Shown piece by piece: positions 34,384-45,487 of a DNA stretch of 55,378 nt. The stretch lies in assembly GCA_016183945.1 (NCBI GenBank), contig JACPDP010000042.1:1-55378 (forward strand). The letters are read 5' to 3'. The notes under the pieces are model-generated. The model was not told the DNA's origin. It made no database searches and saw only the letters and a program-made list of their open reading frames with translations. This stretch comes from Magnetospirillum sp. Its GTDB lineage: Bacteria > Pseudomonadota > Alphaproteobacteria > Rhodospirillales > Magnetospirillaceae. Position numbers and translations under genes: made by a program. Each line of letters starts with the position of its first letter. The stretch's first letter is position 1.

Positions 34384-34410
34384 GTTTTTTCCTACCGCAA
34401 CGGCCAAGGA

Positions 34411-35348
34411 TCAGCCAACGCTCTGTTCGCCGGCGCGCAGGCGCAGCACCAGGGCTGCGTTGCTCGGGCCTTCGTGCAGAACATATCGCTCGCCCACCCC
34501 CAGATGTTTGGTGAAATAGCCGGGCAAGTCATCGCGGATCAAGGCGGCATTTTCGAACACCGGCTCGATGGAGGCCTCGGCCGGCCGCTCGATGCGGTCG
34601 GTGAGCACCACCACGCTGCGCCGGGCGATGCGCACGAAATGATCCACGATGGTCTGCCGCAATCGGGTCGAGGGCTCGATGCCGTCGGCCATCAGGTAGG
34701 GGATGACGTGCGACAGCAGCACATGGTCCACCGACTTGTCGGCGATGCTCGCCAACTGCGCCGGATCGGCCAGGGTGAGCTGCCGCGTCTGAACCAGCGG
34801 GTTGCCGCGAACGCCCGCCTGCACCACCGCCAACGCGGCGGCGCTGATGTCGAGCCCGGTGATCGGCGAGGTGGGGTAGCGGGTCATCAGCGCCTTCAAT
34901 TCGGGGCCGGTGCCGCAGCCGGCATCGAGGAAGGACTCGCCGTCCCGGTAGTCGAGCACGGTGGGGTTGGCGGCGATGAAGGGGGCCAGGCGGCTGGAGC
35001 CGAGGTCGTCGAACACCGTCCGCCGCTCCTCGTCGCTCAGGGCCTGCGAAGGCTGGTGGCCCAGGCCGGCGTAGTGCTTGGCCAGCCGCCCGGCATAAAA
35101 GCGCAGGCCGAATTCGGTGTAGTGCCGCCGCCACACTTGGGCGACGCGGCGCACCAGCCGATAGGCGTCGTAGCAGGCCGCGGCGGCCAGCACGGAAAGC
35201 CGGTTTCCCCCCTCGGGCAGCGCCACGCCGCGCAGCCGCACCGAGGCGCCATGCCGGACCCAGCGCCAGACCAGGAAGGCGGGCGGCGCGGTCACCGAGG
35301 CCACCGCGCCCACCACCGCTCGAAGAACCGGGTCGACCACCGCCTTGG

Positions 35349-35352
<4 letters not shown>
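34411..35352 (-). CDS. Class I SAM-dependent methyltransferase, now in frame with the broken ABC gene
   Basis: The 313-aa protein has the SAM motif SFLDAGCGTGPELKAL near residue 128, ITGLDISAAALAV (motif II) and VDHVLLSHVIPYL (motif IV). The ATG at 35352 is the natural start: the TGA that would end an intact ABC gene (35351-35349) overlaps it by 4 bp, as elsewhere in the operon. Because the ABC gene upstream has lost part of its 3' end and shifted frame, there is no stop between the two. A 905-aa ABC-methyltransferase fusion (34411-37128) can be read. Confidence 0.85.
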
Positions 35353-37124
<1,772 letters not shown>

Positions 37125-37128
<4 letters not shown>

Positions 37129-38456
37129 GGCGCGGCCAGCTTCACCTGCGCCAATGCGGTGGTCAGCAGTGGACGAAGTTGCGCATAGATGGCGCCGGCC
37201 AGCATGGCCTGGCCCTCGGCATTGTAGTGGATTTCGTCCTTGTAGATCGGCCCGTCCGTCTCGGCGAACAGGCGGGTGAGGTCGTCCTGCCGGCCGCGGC
37301 GGGTGGCGAATTCCTCGGCCGCCGCGGTGAAGAAAGCGGTCATGGCGGGTGCCCGTTCCCCCCACTCGCTCATCTTCTCCTCCTCGACAGTCACCGCTTT
37401 CTTGAACGGATGACCGTCCGGATCGGTGAAGGCCAGGGTCGGCTGCAGGCAGGCGAGCACGGGGACGTTGCGCCCCCGCGCCGACCCGGTCATCGAGTCG
37501 AGATTGCCCATATAGGTCGCCACCGAGTTACGGTCGAGGCGGCGCAGGGCGGGCGCGTGGTCCCGGCGCGTCACGGGCGGTTCACCCGGCCGAACCACGG
37601 CGGCGGCGGATGCGGGGGCGGCGGCGCCCCACCCGGCGGCGCTGGCTCGCACATGCTTGGCCAGCACCGTGGTGTAGTACAGCAGCGGGTAGCTGTCGTT
37701 GAGGATATTGAGGGTGTGGAGCACCGCGCCGGCGGGAGTCTGCAGGCGGTCGATACCCTCGATCAGACCGTAGTCGTAACTGTGCAGGTTGGGCTGGATG
37801 ATATCCTTATAGCGGGAAATATAAGGATAGTAGTTGACGTAAAACCACTGGTTGGCGTCGTTGTAGCCGTCGAAGATGACGACCAGATCCGGCGAATAGC
37901 TCCAGACGTCGAGGTCGAGGCGGATCAGTTCCTGCGGCGAGAAGAAGCCGCCGACACCGGCGTTGATGACCCGCGGCTTGAGGTCGGGGCGGTTCCAGTT
38001 GGCCAAGATCTGCTGTTCTAGCCGGGCCACCATCGTCTGCTCGGGGGCATCCACACCGACGCCCACCACCGTCGACCCACCGATGACGGCGATGCGGAAT
38101 TCCCCCTCGGGCTTGACCCGTGGCACCGTGCCGCAGGCCGAGGTGCAGACGAAGCCCTGGGGATCGGTGTTCAGCCCCTTGCCGTAGCTGGCGTTGGCCC
38201 GGTTGGTGTAGCCGGTATGGGGGTCGTAGGCGAAGACGCTCCGCTTGTCCGAACGCTGGTAAAGCGGGATCGGATTGCCGGCGGCGTCCTCACGGTCGGC
38301 GTCCTTGCGAAACAAGGGGTGAAAGCGTGCGGCGTGGAAGCGGAGGTGGTCATTGAGCGGCGCCTTCGACAGCACCGACACGGCGGCGAACGCGGTCAGC
38401 TCCAGCCCGACGACGGTGATCAGGATGATGATGATCGTGTTGGCCAATATTCGCAT
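37125..38456 (-). CDS. Membrane-anchored SGNH/GDSL-fold protein
   Basis: The 443-aa protein has one N-terminal transmembrane helix (residues 4-28) and a periplasmic SGNH domain: block I RIAVIGGSTVVGVG (Ser nucleophile, near residue 125), FDGYNDANQW and the C-terminal DEIHYNAEGQAMLA with the Asp/His pair. It may de-acylate or O-acylate the glycan or a lipid-linked precursor. No MBOAT is next to it, unlike the other SGNH gene. It overlaps the ABC transporter start by 4 bp, linking it to export. The ATG at 38456 is the first that gives a sensible membrane anchor. Confidence 0.83.
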
Positions 38457-38467
38457 GCCCTGATGCC

Positions 38468-40033
38468 TTATTCCGCCGCCACATGGGCCGCAGCCGCCGG
38501 GAACAGCGTCGAGGGCGCCCCCTCGGCGATGCCGTTGTTGATGCGCCAGATGCGCTCGTACTCGTCGATCTTGCGGGTGTCGCCGATCAGCATCAGGTCG
38601 CGCAGGCCGATCAGCTCGACGGCGTTGAAGTTGTGCGAGATCACCGCCGAAATCTTGCTGGCGTCGCCGAGGTCGAGGATGAAGGCTTCGAGGTCGCCGC
38701 CGTACTGGTCGAGGATGCGCTTGCGATAGACGGTGAACCACTCGCTGCCGGGATAGGGCGTGGCGAAGTGCGGCTTGACGATGATGCCCAATTCCTTCCA
38801 CGCTTCCATGTTGATGCGGATGGACTCGAAATCCTCGTTGGGGAAGCCGATGATCTGGTTGGGCACCGGGCGGATGCCGGAGTCCATGGTCCAGAAGAAG
38901 CTGCGGAAATTGGTCTTGGGCGTCGCCCCCTTGCCGATGGTCTTCATGACGTGCGGCGCGAAGGATTCGTAGCCGTAGACAAGGTGCGAGCAGCCGGCCT
39001 TGCGCATCACATGCAGCACCTCCTTGGTGCACAGGGTGGCGTGGCTGGTGCCCGACCAATGGACGCCGGTCCAGCTCTTCTTCTTGCCGTTGTCGTCGTA
39101 CTCGTAGACCGGGGCGAGGCCGTTCTCGTGCCACAGGCGGCAGATCTCGTTCATCCAGGTGCGGCCGGAATACTGGTCCATGGTCATCAGGTTCTCGTCG
39201 AGGAACCCGATATAGTCGATCTGGTAGGTGTCGCGCATGTGCTTGACCATGCGGACGATGTATTTCGGGCTGTGGTAGCGGATGACCCGGCTGTATTTGC
39301 CCGGCTCGTCGAAGGCCACCTTGATGTTGCCGGCGCCGTCGTCCTCGTAGCGCATGTCGCCGGCGATGCCGAGGTGATAGCAATAGCGGCAGACCATCGA
39401 GCAGCCATAGCTGGCGTTGATGTCGAGGCGGCGTTCGGCCAGCATGCCCTCCTCCGAGAACAGCACCTCGGAGTTCTTGAAATAAATCTCCTCCAGCGGG
39501 AACAGGTCCCAGGCCGGATAGGGCAGGCTGTCGAGGTCGTGGATCAGCTCGCGCTGCGGCGACAGCCGCAGCCGGCCCTCGGGGCCGCGCGAGATGGTGC
39601 CCTTGACCTTGAGCCAGTCGCGCCCGCCGGTGTCGATCATGTCCAGCATGTCGGGGAAGGTGACGAAGCCCTCGCCGATGCAGCCGACATCGACCTGCGG
39701 CAGCAGCGTCATCATGTCCTGGGGCATCGAGGTCAGGATGCCGCCGCCCAGCGCGATGACGGCGTCGGGGCAGACCTCGCGCGCGATGGTGGCGATCTTC
39801 TTCACCGAGGCGTAGGTGGTGGTCATGCCGCCCAGCGCCACCATCTGCCAGTCGTCGGCCGCCAGCACCTCGCGCAGCACCTCGTCGCCCAGCCGCCAGG
39901 CATTGGCGTCGTAGACCTGCACCAGGTGGCCCTTGTCGATGGCGATGGCCGCCAGCAGGGCGATGCCATAGGGCACGTGGCGGGGCACGTCCTCTTCGCG
40001 GACGACGGGATTGATGAACAGGACTTTGGCCAT
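38468..40033 (-). CDS. Radical SAM protein with B12-binding-type N-terminal domain
   Basis: The 521-aa protein has an N-terminal Rossmann-like region (residues 1-130, B12-binding fold type; VDVGCIGEG). The radical SAM barrel follows with the cluster motif YGCSMVCRYCYHLG (Cys210, Cys214, Cys217). No obvious D-x-H-x-x-G cobalamin motif is seen, so cobalamin binding is uncertain. Related enzymes methylate or rearrange unactivated carbons. In a sugar locus this could add a C-methyl group or epimerise a sugar carbon. GGAAGG lies shortly before the ATG at 40033. It precedes the SGNH gene and follows the MptE-like gene. Confidence 0.82.
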   Translation of the reverse strand: MAKVLFINPVVREEDVPRHVPYGIALLAAIAIDKGHLVQVYDANAWRLGDEVLREVLAADDWQMVALGGMTTTYASVKKIATIAREVCPDAVIALGGGILTSMPQDMMTLLPQVDVGCIGEGFVTFPDMLDMIDTGGRDWLKVKGTISRGPEGRLRLSPQRELIHDLDSLPYPAWDLFPLEEIYFKNSEVLFSEEGMLAERRLDINASYGCSMVCRYCYHLGIAGDMRYEDDGAGNIKVAFDEPGKYSRVIRYHSPKYIVRMVKHMRDTYQIDYIGFLDENLMTMDQYSGRTWMNEICRLWHENGLAPVYEYDDNGKKKSWTGVHWSGTSHATLCTKEVLHVMRKAGCSHLVYGYESFAPHVMKTIGKGATPKTNFRSFFWTMDSGIRPVPNQIIGFPNEDFESIRINMEAWKELGIIVKPHFATPYPGSEWFTVYRKRILDQYGGDLEAFILDLGDASKISAVISHNFNAVELIGLRDLMLIGDTRKIDEYERIWRINNGIAEGAPSTLFPAAAAHVAAE

Positions 40034-40077
40034 CCGACATACCTTCCGGCTGGTGGGTAAAAAATTTGCCCGAGGGA

Positions 40078-41112
40078 TCAGGCGTGGGTGGCGAGAAACC
40101 GGTCGAGCGGCTGGAACTCGATGTGGTCGCCGTAAAGAATGCCGCCGCCGGTGCAGTTGTAGGTGCGGCAGTCGGCATCGGCCGCCATTTCCAGGAAGGC
40201 GTCGCGGTACCACATATAAGCAGGGTCGGTATAGAACGACGTGCCGGTGTAGGGATTGTCGAACCGCATGAACACCTGGTCCAGGCTGTCCTCGCCGACC
40301 AGCGCCACCGCCTCGTGGTAGTACTGGGTATTGGTGTAGGGCGTATCGCCGTAATACGAGAAGTCCATGCCGGTCAGGGCGATGTGCTTCTTGCCCAGCA
40401 CCGCATGGGCGATCATCCAGCAGGCCGAGCCCACATTGCCGCCGGCATTCATCAGCGGCAGCCTGTTGAGGCGATAGAGTTCGCGGCTCTTGCCGTCCTT
40501 GATGGCGGGATCGTCCATCATCACGTTCCACCAGTACACCGGCATGCCCGAGGTGGTGACGCGCTTGACCACCGCCTCGGAGGCCGAGGTGGCGAGGGCC
40601 ATGCGGATTCTGGGGCCGTGCTGGTCGATCAGGCCGAGGATTTCGCGGTTGAATGCCAGTTCGGCGGCGAAGGCGGTGTCCATGTCCTGGCGGCGGAAAT
40701 AGTCGTCGGCCTGCAGGCAGCCCTCGCTCAGCTCGGGATCGCCGAACCAGCGGACGATGCGCTTGGCGTGCGGGTCGAGGGTGACCGTGAGGTCGGGCAC
40801 CACGCCGTTCTTGAGGCAGTAGGCGATGGCCGATTCGGTGGCGATGATGGCGCCCCTGAATCCCGACTCCTTGATCCGCTTGATGGGGTCGAGGCGCTTG
40901 ATGCTGGGGCCGGCGGCGATGACGATGGCGGCATCGCCTTCGCCCACCGGCTCGTCGCGCAGCTCCGCCAGGGACTTCCCGAGGGCGAGGGCCGCAACAT
41001 TGCGCCGGGCGTTGTCCATGGCCATCTCACCGTGGCGGTCCCAGGTGATCTGTTCCATGCGCTGGACAATCTGGCGCCCCAGCGCGCCGCCCCCGGTGGT
41101 GACCTCGCTCAT
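40078..41112 (-). CDS. MptE-like (DUF115, Maf-related) protein, paralogue of 28368-29402
   Basis: The 344-aa protein is the same length as its relative at 28368-29402 and very similar along its whole length: AIVIAAGPSI, CLKNGVVPDLTVTLDPHAKRIVRWFGDP, MNAGGNVGSACWMIAHAVLGKKHIALTGMDFSYY, and the C-terminal CRTYNCTGGGILYGD. These blocks are those of DUF115/MptE-like domains found in Maf flagellin glycosyltransferases. Two copies 11 kb apart suggest either two acceptors or a heterodimer. It follows a 56-aa small gene. Confidence 0.82.
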   Translation of the reverse strand: MSEVTTGGGALGRQIVQRMEQITWDRHGEMAMDNARRNVAALALGKSLAELRDEPVGEGDAAIVIAAGPSIKRLDPIKRIKESGFRGAIIATESAIAYCLKNGVVPDLTVTLDPHAKRIVRWFGDPELSEGCLQADDYFRRQDMDTAFAAELAFNREILGLIDQHGPRIRMALATSASEAVVKRVTTSGMPVYWWNVMMDDPAIKDGKSRELYRLNRLPLMNAGGNVGSACWMIAHAVLGKKHIALTGMDFSYYGDTPYTNTQYYHEAVALVGEDSLDQVFMRFDNPYTGTSFYTDPAYMWYRDAFLEMAADADCRTYNCTGGGILYGDHIEFQPLDRFLATHA

Positions 41113-41116
41113 CGTG

Positions 41117-41287
41117 TCAATCGTCCTTCAGTTCCCAGGCCACCTTCTTCTTCGACACGAAGGCCACCGAACCGCCCAGGCGCTTCAGCGCCTCGCGCTC
41201 GAAGCGGGATTCGAGGTCGTCGGCCTGGACTTCCTTGGTGGCCTCGACGGCCTTCTTGGGCTGAAAATTCCCCTTGAGGACGGACAT
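41117..41287 (-). CDS. 56-aa charged small protein
   Basis: ATG 41287 is preceded by GGAGA about 7 bases away, a good Shine-Dalgarno. The 56-codon frame (MSVLKGNFQPKKAVEATKEV...) ends at TGA 41117, just 4 bp before the MptE-like ATG. The product is lysine- and glutamate-rich with no membrane segment or cysteine. The frame is bounded by genes on both sides (10 and 4 bp) and would be missed by a length cut-off. I recognise no family. Confidence 0.65.
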   Translation of the reverse strand: MSVLKGNFQPKKAVEATKEVQADDLESRFEREALKRLGGSVAFVSKKKVAWELKDD

Positions 41288-41297
41288 TTTGCTTCTC

Positions 41298-42005
41298 CTA
41301 CGGTGTAGCGGCTGCGGCAGTTTCCGCGATCAGGGCGCGGGCAAGCAAGAGATCCATGCGGGTGTCGATGTCGACCGACCGTTCGGGCGGCATGATCCAG
41401 GCCTGGGTCTGCTCGGTGACGAAGGTCAGCGCCTCGCGGAACCACGCCACGCGCACCACATAGACGGCGCCGTTCAAGGCGTAGACGGTGGGGAATTCCT
41501 GGCGGCGGTTGGACTTGCCCGGGGGCTCCACCATGCGCCGCATGCCGCCGTCGGCCGCCAGTTGGAACATCCAGTAGGGCGCCTTCGAGGCCACCGTCAC
41601 CGAGGCGACGCCGGGAGCGCCGGTGCGGTCGCACAGCTCCAGCGCCCCGTCGATGTCGGCAGCGATGCGCAAGGGCGAGGTCGCCTGCAGCAGCACCAGG
41701 TAGTCGTAGGGCTCGCCCAGGGTGTCGAGCGCGTGGATCAGGGTATCCTGGATGCCGATCTCGTCGGTGGCCAGGGTGGCGGGACGCTTGAACGGCACGT
41801 CGCAGCCGGCGGACTTGGCGGCGGCGATGATCTCGTCGTCGTCCGACGACAGGATCAGGCGGTCGACGTAGCGCGAGCCCTTGCCGGCCTCGACGTTCCA
41901 CGCCACCATCGGCTTGCCGCCGACGTCGAGGATGTTCTTGCGGGGCAGGCCCTTGGAGCCGCCGCGCGCGGTGATCACCGCCAATACGCGCTTGTCGCCA
42001 ATCAT
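41298..42005 (-). CDS. CMP-nonulosonic acid cytidylyltransferase (NeuA/LegF/PseF-like)
   Basis: The 235-aa protein has the NeuA-type CTP loop AVITARGGSKGLPRKNI at residues 9-25, ILSSDDDEI, VLLQATSPLR and VASVTVASKAP. It activates a sialic-, legionaminic- or pseudaminic-type acid as its CMP derivative for transfer. It is the only NeuA-type gene here, while there are two NeuB-type synthases and one KdsB-type enzyme. It may therefore serve one or both nonulosonic acids. It overlaps the SPASM gene stop by 1 bp (TGATG). Confidence 0.9.
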   Translation of the reverse strand: MIGDKRVLAVITARGGSKGLPRKNILDVGGKPMVAWNVEAGKGSRYVDRLILSSDDDEIIAAAKSAGCDVPFKRPATLATDEIGIQDTLIHALDTLGEPYDYLVLLQATSPLRIAADIDGALELCDRTGAPGVASVTVASKAPYWMFQLAADGGMRRMVEPPGKSNRRQEFPTVYALNGAVYVVRVAWFREALTFVTEQTQAWIMPPERSVDIDTRMDLLLARALIAETAAAATP

Positions 42006-42994
42006 CAGTCGGTTTCCTGCAAACCGGGCAGTGAAAGCCCGTGGGTGTCATAGCAGCTCTTGCACAGCGGCAGTTCGTCGTGGCGCATGTCGGCCAGCAC
42101 GGTGCGATAGTGGTTGAGCAGGTCGGAATCCCAGATGTCCTTCAGGCTCTGCCGCGACAGATCGCCGAGGATCATCAGGTCGTCGGAGTCCATGCAGCAG
42201 GCGCTGACCTTGCCGTCCCAGTTGACCGACAGCTTGTCGAACACCTCGGGGCATTCCGGGTGAACCTTGATCACCGACTCCATCTCCTTGAGCCGCTTCA
42301 GTTCCTCCAATTCATGGGGGCGCAGCCGCACCGCGTTGACGTCGACGTATTCGAGGACGGTCCGCCCGACATTGAGCATGTCGGCCAGGGGCGCCAGGCG
42401 CGCCTTGAAGGCCTGCACCAGCTCGCGACTCTCGTAGGTGATGGTGGTGGAGACCTGCAGCCAGGGGCGCGGGCGCTCGCCGCGCTTCTCGCGGAAGCGG
42501 GCGATGGTGGCCACCAGCTCCTCGAAGAAGTCGATGTTGCGCATCTCGCCGTAGCTCTTGCGGTCGACCCCCTGGAACGAGAACTTCAGCGCGTCGAGCG
42601 GGATGGCGATCAGCGCCTCCATCATCGTCTCGTCGAGCTTGGAGCCGTTGGTGTTGACGTGGGTCAGCACCCCCTTGTCATGGGCGGCCCGGATGTAGTC
42701 GACCACGCGGGGATGGGTCAGCGGCTCGCCCCAGCGGATGAAGCGGATGGCGGCGCCGTGTTGGGCGCACTCGTCCAGCAGCCTGTGATAGGTCTCGTCG
42801 GCCATGAAGCCCTTGGCGCGCTTCTGCGAGAAATTGCCGGTGGGGCACATCAGGCAACGGAAGTTGCAGGTGTTGGTCAGCTCGATGTCGAGCATGCGCG
42901 GGAAGGCCGGCAGATCGGCCAGCTTCTCCCGCGAGTTGCCGGCATTGCACAGATCGTAGAGCGGCTGGAGCGGACTCTGACTCAACGGACTCAC
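42005..42994 (-). CDS. Radical SAM/SPASM domain protein
   Basis: The 329-aa protein has the radical SAM motif CNFRCLMC (Cys43, Cys47, Cys50), a FIRWGEPLTHP block, and a C-terminal SPASM-type region with ACCMDSDD and CKSCYDTH cysteines for extra Fe-S cluster(s). SPASM enzymes modify peptides or epimerise/dehydrogenate sugars (as in some aminoglycoside pathways). In this locus a sugar-level reaction is the likely role. The GTG start at 42994 forms a 4-bp overlap with the upstream gene. A second, unrelated-type radical SAM gene is 2 kb away. Confidence 0.85.
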   Translation of the reverse strand: MSPLSQSPLQPLYDLCNAGNSREKLADLPAFPRMLDIELTNTCNFRCLMCPTGNFSQKRAKGFMADETYHRLLDECAQHGAAIRFIRWGEPLTHPRVVDYIRAAHDKGVLTHVNTNGSKLDETMMEALIAIPLDALKFSFQGVDRKSYGEMRNIDFFEELVATIARFREKRGERPRPWLQVSTTITYESRELVQAFKARLAPLADMLNVGRTVLEYVDVNAVRLRPHELEELKRLKEMESVIKVHPECPEVFDKLSVNWDGKVSACCMDSDDLMILGDLSRQSLKDIWDSDLLNHYRTVLADMRHDELPLCKSCYDTHGLSLPGLQETD

Positions 42995-44835
42995 TCGCTT
43001 TCAAGCACCCGCCAGGCCCGGCGGGAGGCGTTGGGAAACTCGTCGAAACTGCACCAGCGGGCCATCCAGTCGCGCAGGTCGGGCGCCGCGCGGCGGGCCA
43101 CCCGGTCGGCAAGCTGGTCCGCCCGGGTGACGATGCCCTCGGCCGGCAGCAGGCTCCAGTCGATCAGCGACGGCTCCGGCCGGATGGGAAAATAGGGCTT
43201 TCCCGCCGCCATTGTCTCGACGAAGGCGCCGGAATTCACCGGTCCCACCACCAGGTCGGCCCAGGCGAGATGGGGGTCCAGCGGGCCGCCCTTGACGATC
43301 TCGGTGTCGCCCAGGCCGCTCTCCACCAGCACGTCGCGATAGTAGCCGAGGTTCTGCTGCCCCGAGTGCAGCTTGACCCGCACCGTGCGGCAGCCGGCCG
43401 CCTTCAACGCGCCGACCGTCTCCACCATCCAGGTGAAGATGTTGCCGAACAGCGCCGGGGTATCGTCGCAATCGGCGTAGATGGGCAGCACCAGGGCGTG
43501 GTCGGCGCTGGCGAACGGCGTCGGGTCCGCCCGCAGCACGTCGAGGGCGGGATAGCCGGTGCGTATGGTGGGCAGCGCCGCCCGGCTCAGCGCCAGCCAG
43601 CGTTCGTTGCCCTCGCCCCAGCTCAGCAGGCGGTCGATGCAGGGGGTGGCGTGGGCGCTGCCGGCGCGGGCGTCGCACACCTGGGGGGCGAGGAACATGC
43701 CGTTGAGCAGCTCGTCCACCGGCACGCCCGACAGCCGGGCGGTTTCGGCCAGCGTGCGGCAGAGTTGGTTGGTGGCGTCGCCCACCAGCACGCGGGCGAA
43801 GCGGCGGCGGCGGAACAGGTCCAGGTGGCCCTTGACCGCGCGGGCCCGCTGCTCCAGCCAGCCGGCGGCGACGATGCGGTCGCGGATGAACGCCTGGCGC
43901 GCCGCCTCGACGCCGGTGGCCGGTGCCGTCCAGGCCGCCGCCAGCGCCGCCTTGATGGCCGCCAGCGCGCGAAGGTCGGCGGCATCGAGGCGACCCTCGG
44001 GCACATGCACCAGCGAGAAGCCGCGTCTGAGCACGTCGAGCAGGAACCGCGGGCTCTTGGGCATGTGGCCGGCGAACAGGGCCGGCACCACCGTGGTGCT
44101 GTCGTGGAAGGCCAGCAGCGAGCGCACGGTGGCGAAATTGTGCAGGATGAGAATCTCGGCGCGACGGTCGAACAGGCGCCGTACCCGGCAAGCCCAGTCG
44201 ATGCTGCCGCCATAAATCGCCCGCAGCCAGCCACCCAGGCGGGGTTCGGCGGGCGGTGCGCCATAGTCGTCGACGCGCTCGGAAAAGCCGGGGTCGCCGG
44301 CCGGCGGAGCGTCGAGCCGATCCACCACGACGGCACCGTGGCGCCGGGCGACATCGGCCACCAGGGCCCGCTTGACCGCAGGGTCCAGCAGGTCGAATTC
44401 GACCCTGAGGTCGATCAGCTCCAGCCGGCCGGGCCGGAATTCGGCGCACAGGCGGTCGAGGGCGTGCCACAGCCGCTCGGCGGCGTTCGAGAGCAGCGTC
44501 ACGTCGCGGACGAATTGATGGCCGAGGGAAACGCCCTGGAACAGGGTCACGTCGCGGCCGTCCACGGTGACCCAGTCGCAGGCGCGCAGATGGGTTGTCG
44601 CCGGGTCGCCGCGCCCCTCCGGCCAGGTGCCCAGGGCGAATTCGAAATGGAGACAGTGGGCGCCGGCCGTCACGGCGCGGCGCCAGGCCAGCCAGTCGGT
44701 GCTGACGATCAACTGGCTGGCATCGGCGAGGTCGAGGCCATCCAGGTGTCGCCGGTGCGAGATCAACACCAGACGCTGGTAGCTGGCCGCCAGCCATGTC
44801 GGCCGCGCCAGCACGGATAAGGCTGAGGTGTTCAT
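42991..44835 (-). CDS. Large soluble protein, probable GT-B-like glycosyltransferase
   Basis: The 614-aa protein has no membrane segment. The C-terminal third has LPIYADCDDTPALFGNIFTW, VRVKLHSGQQNLGYY and ADLVVGPVNSGAFVETMAAGKPYFPI. The last looks like the donor-binding block of GT-B transferases (a small-residue/acidic pattern followed by a variable loop). The N-terminal 300 residues match nothing I recognise. The ATG at 44835 would have overlapped the TGA of an intact hisH gene by a few bases. With the hisH frameshift, that gene now stops 16 bp earlier, which may weaken coupling. Confidence 0.62.
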   Translation of the reverse strand: MNTSALSVLARPTWLAASYQRLVLISHRRHLDGLDLADASQLIVSTDWLAWRRAVTAGAHCLHFEFALGTWPEGRGDPATTHLRACDWVTVDGRDVTLFQGVSLGHQFVRDVTLLSNAAERLWHALDRLCAEFRPGRLELIDLRVEFDLLDPAVKRALVADVARRHGAVVVDRLDAPPAGDPGFSERVDDYGAPPAEPRLGGWLRAIYGGSIDWACRVRRLFDRRAEILILHNFATVRSLLAFHDSTTVVPALFAGHMPKSPRFLLDVLRRGFSLVHVPEGRLDAADLRALAAIKAALAAAWTAPATGVEAARQAFIRDRIVAAGWLEQRARAVKGHLDLFRRRRFARVLVGDATNQLCRTLAETARLSGVPVDELLNGMFLAPQVCDARAGSAHATPCIDRLLSWGEGNERWLALSRAALPTIRTGYPALDVLRADPTPFASADHALVLPIYADCDDTPALFGNIFTWMVETVGALKAAGCRTVRVKLHSGQQNLGYYRDVLVESGLGDTEIVKGGPLDPHLAWADLVVGPVNSGAFVETMAAGKPYFPIRPEPSLIDWSLLPAEGIVTRADQLADRVARRAAPDLRDWMARWCSFDEFPNASRRAWRVLESE

Positions 44836-44851
44836 AGGCCGAGGAAGTTCT

Positions 44852-45487
44852 TCAGGATGGACAATCCCACTTCGCCCGATTTCTCGGGGTGGAACTGGCA
44901 GCGGGGTGGAACTGGCAGCCGTAAAGGTTGCCCCGGCGCACCAGCCCGGCGATGCGGCAGCCGTCGTAATCGGTGTCGGCCAGCCGGTTCGACTCCGCGG
45001 CGGGGTGGGCGGTGAAGGAATGGACATAATAGACGAAGGCGCCGTCCGGAAGCCCAGCCAGGAGGGTTCCGGTCCAGTCGGCGGTGGCGGTCAAGGCGTT
45101 CCAGCCGACATGGGGCACCTTGTGGCGGCGGCCGTCGCGTCCCTCGGCGGGGATGCGGCGCACCTCGCCGGCGATCAACCCCAGACCGGCGCGCCGGCCG
45201 AATTCCTCGCTGGCGTCGAACAGCATCTGCATGCCGACGCAGATGCCCAGTGTCGGCCGGCCGGTTGCGGCGAAGGCCTTGATGGGGGCGGCGAGACCGC
45301 GCGCCTCAAGCCCCGCCATGGAGTCGGCAAAGGCGCCGACGCCGGGGACGATCAGACGCTCGGCATCGGCAATCCCGGCGGCGCCATCGGCCATGGTCAC
45401 CTGGGCGCCGAGATGGGTCAGGGCGCGCCACACCGACAGCAGGTTGCCGCTGCCGAAATCGGCCACGGTGACTTTGGGGCCGGTCAT
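44852..45487 (-). CDS. hisH: HisH-like glutamine amidotransferase subunit with frameshifted C-terminus
   Basis: The 211-aa class I glutaminase has a nucleophile elbow GICVGMQM with Cys83, PHVGWN and YGCQFHP with His194. The catalytic triad needs Glu two residues after this His (HPE). Here it is HPA, and the last 17 residues are unrelated to the family, because a 17-bp duplication (44885-44918) shifts the frame. Removing one copy restores HPEKSGEVGLSILKNFLGL and a TGA at 44832 next to the following ATG. HisH partners of sugar amidotransferases (WbpG/PseA with HisF/HisH) supply ammonia from glutamine. Loss of the Glu should reduce or abolish that. Confidence 0.88.
   Translation of the reverse strand: MTGPKVTVADFGSGNLLSVWRALTHLGAQVTMADGAAGIADAERLIVPGVGAFADSMAGLEARGLAAPIKAFAATGRPTLGICVGMQMLFDASEEFGRRAGLGLIAGEVRRIPAEGRDGRRHKVPHVGWNALTATADWTGTLLAGLPDGAFVYYVHSFTAHPAAESNRLADTDYDGCRIAGLVRRGNLYGCQFHPAASSTPRNRAKWDCPS
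44885..44918. repeat. 17-bp exact tandem duplication in hisH
   Basis: CGGGGTGGAACTGGCAG occurs twice without a gap (44885-44901, 44902-44918). Deleting one copy restores the expected HisH C-terminus and the standard end of the gene, so the duplication is recent or a slippage product. Such repeats can revert by replication slippage. Confidence 0.95.
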
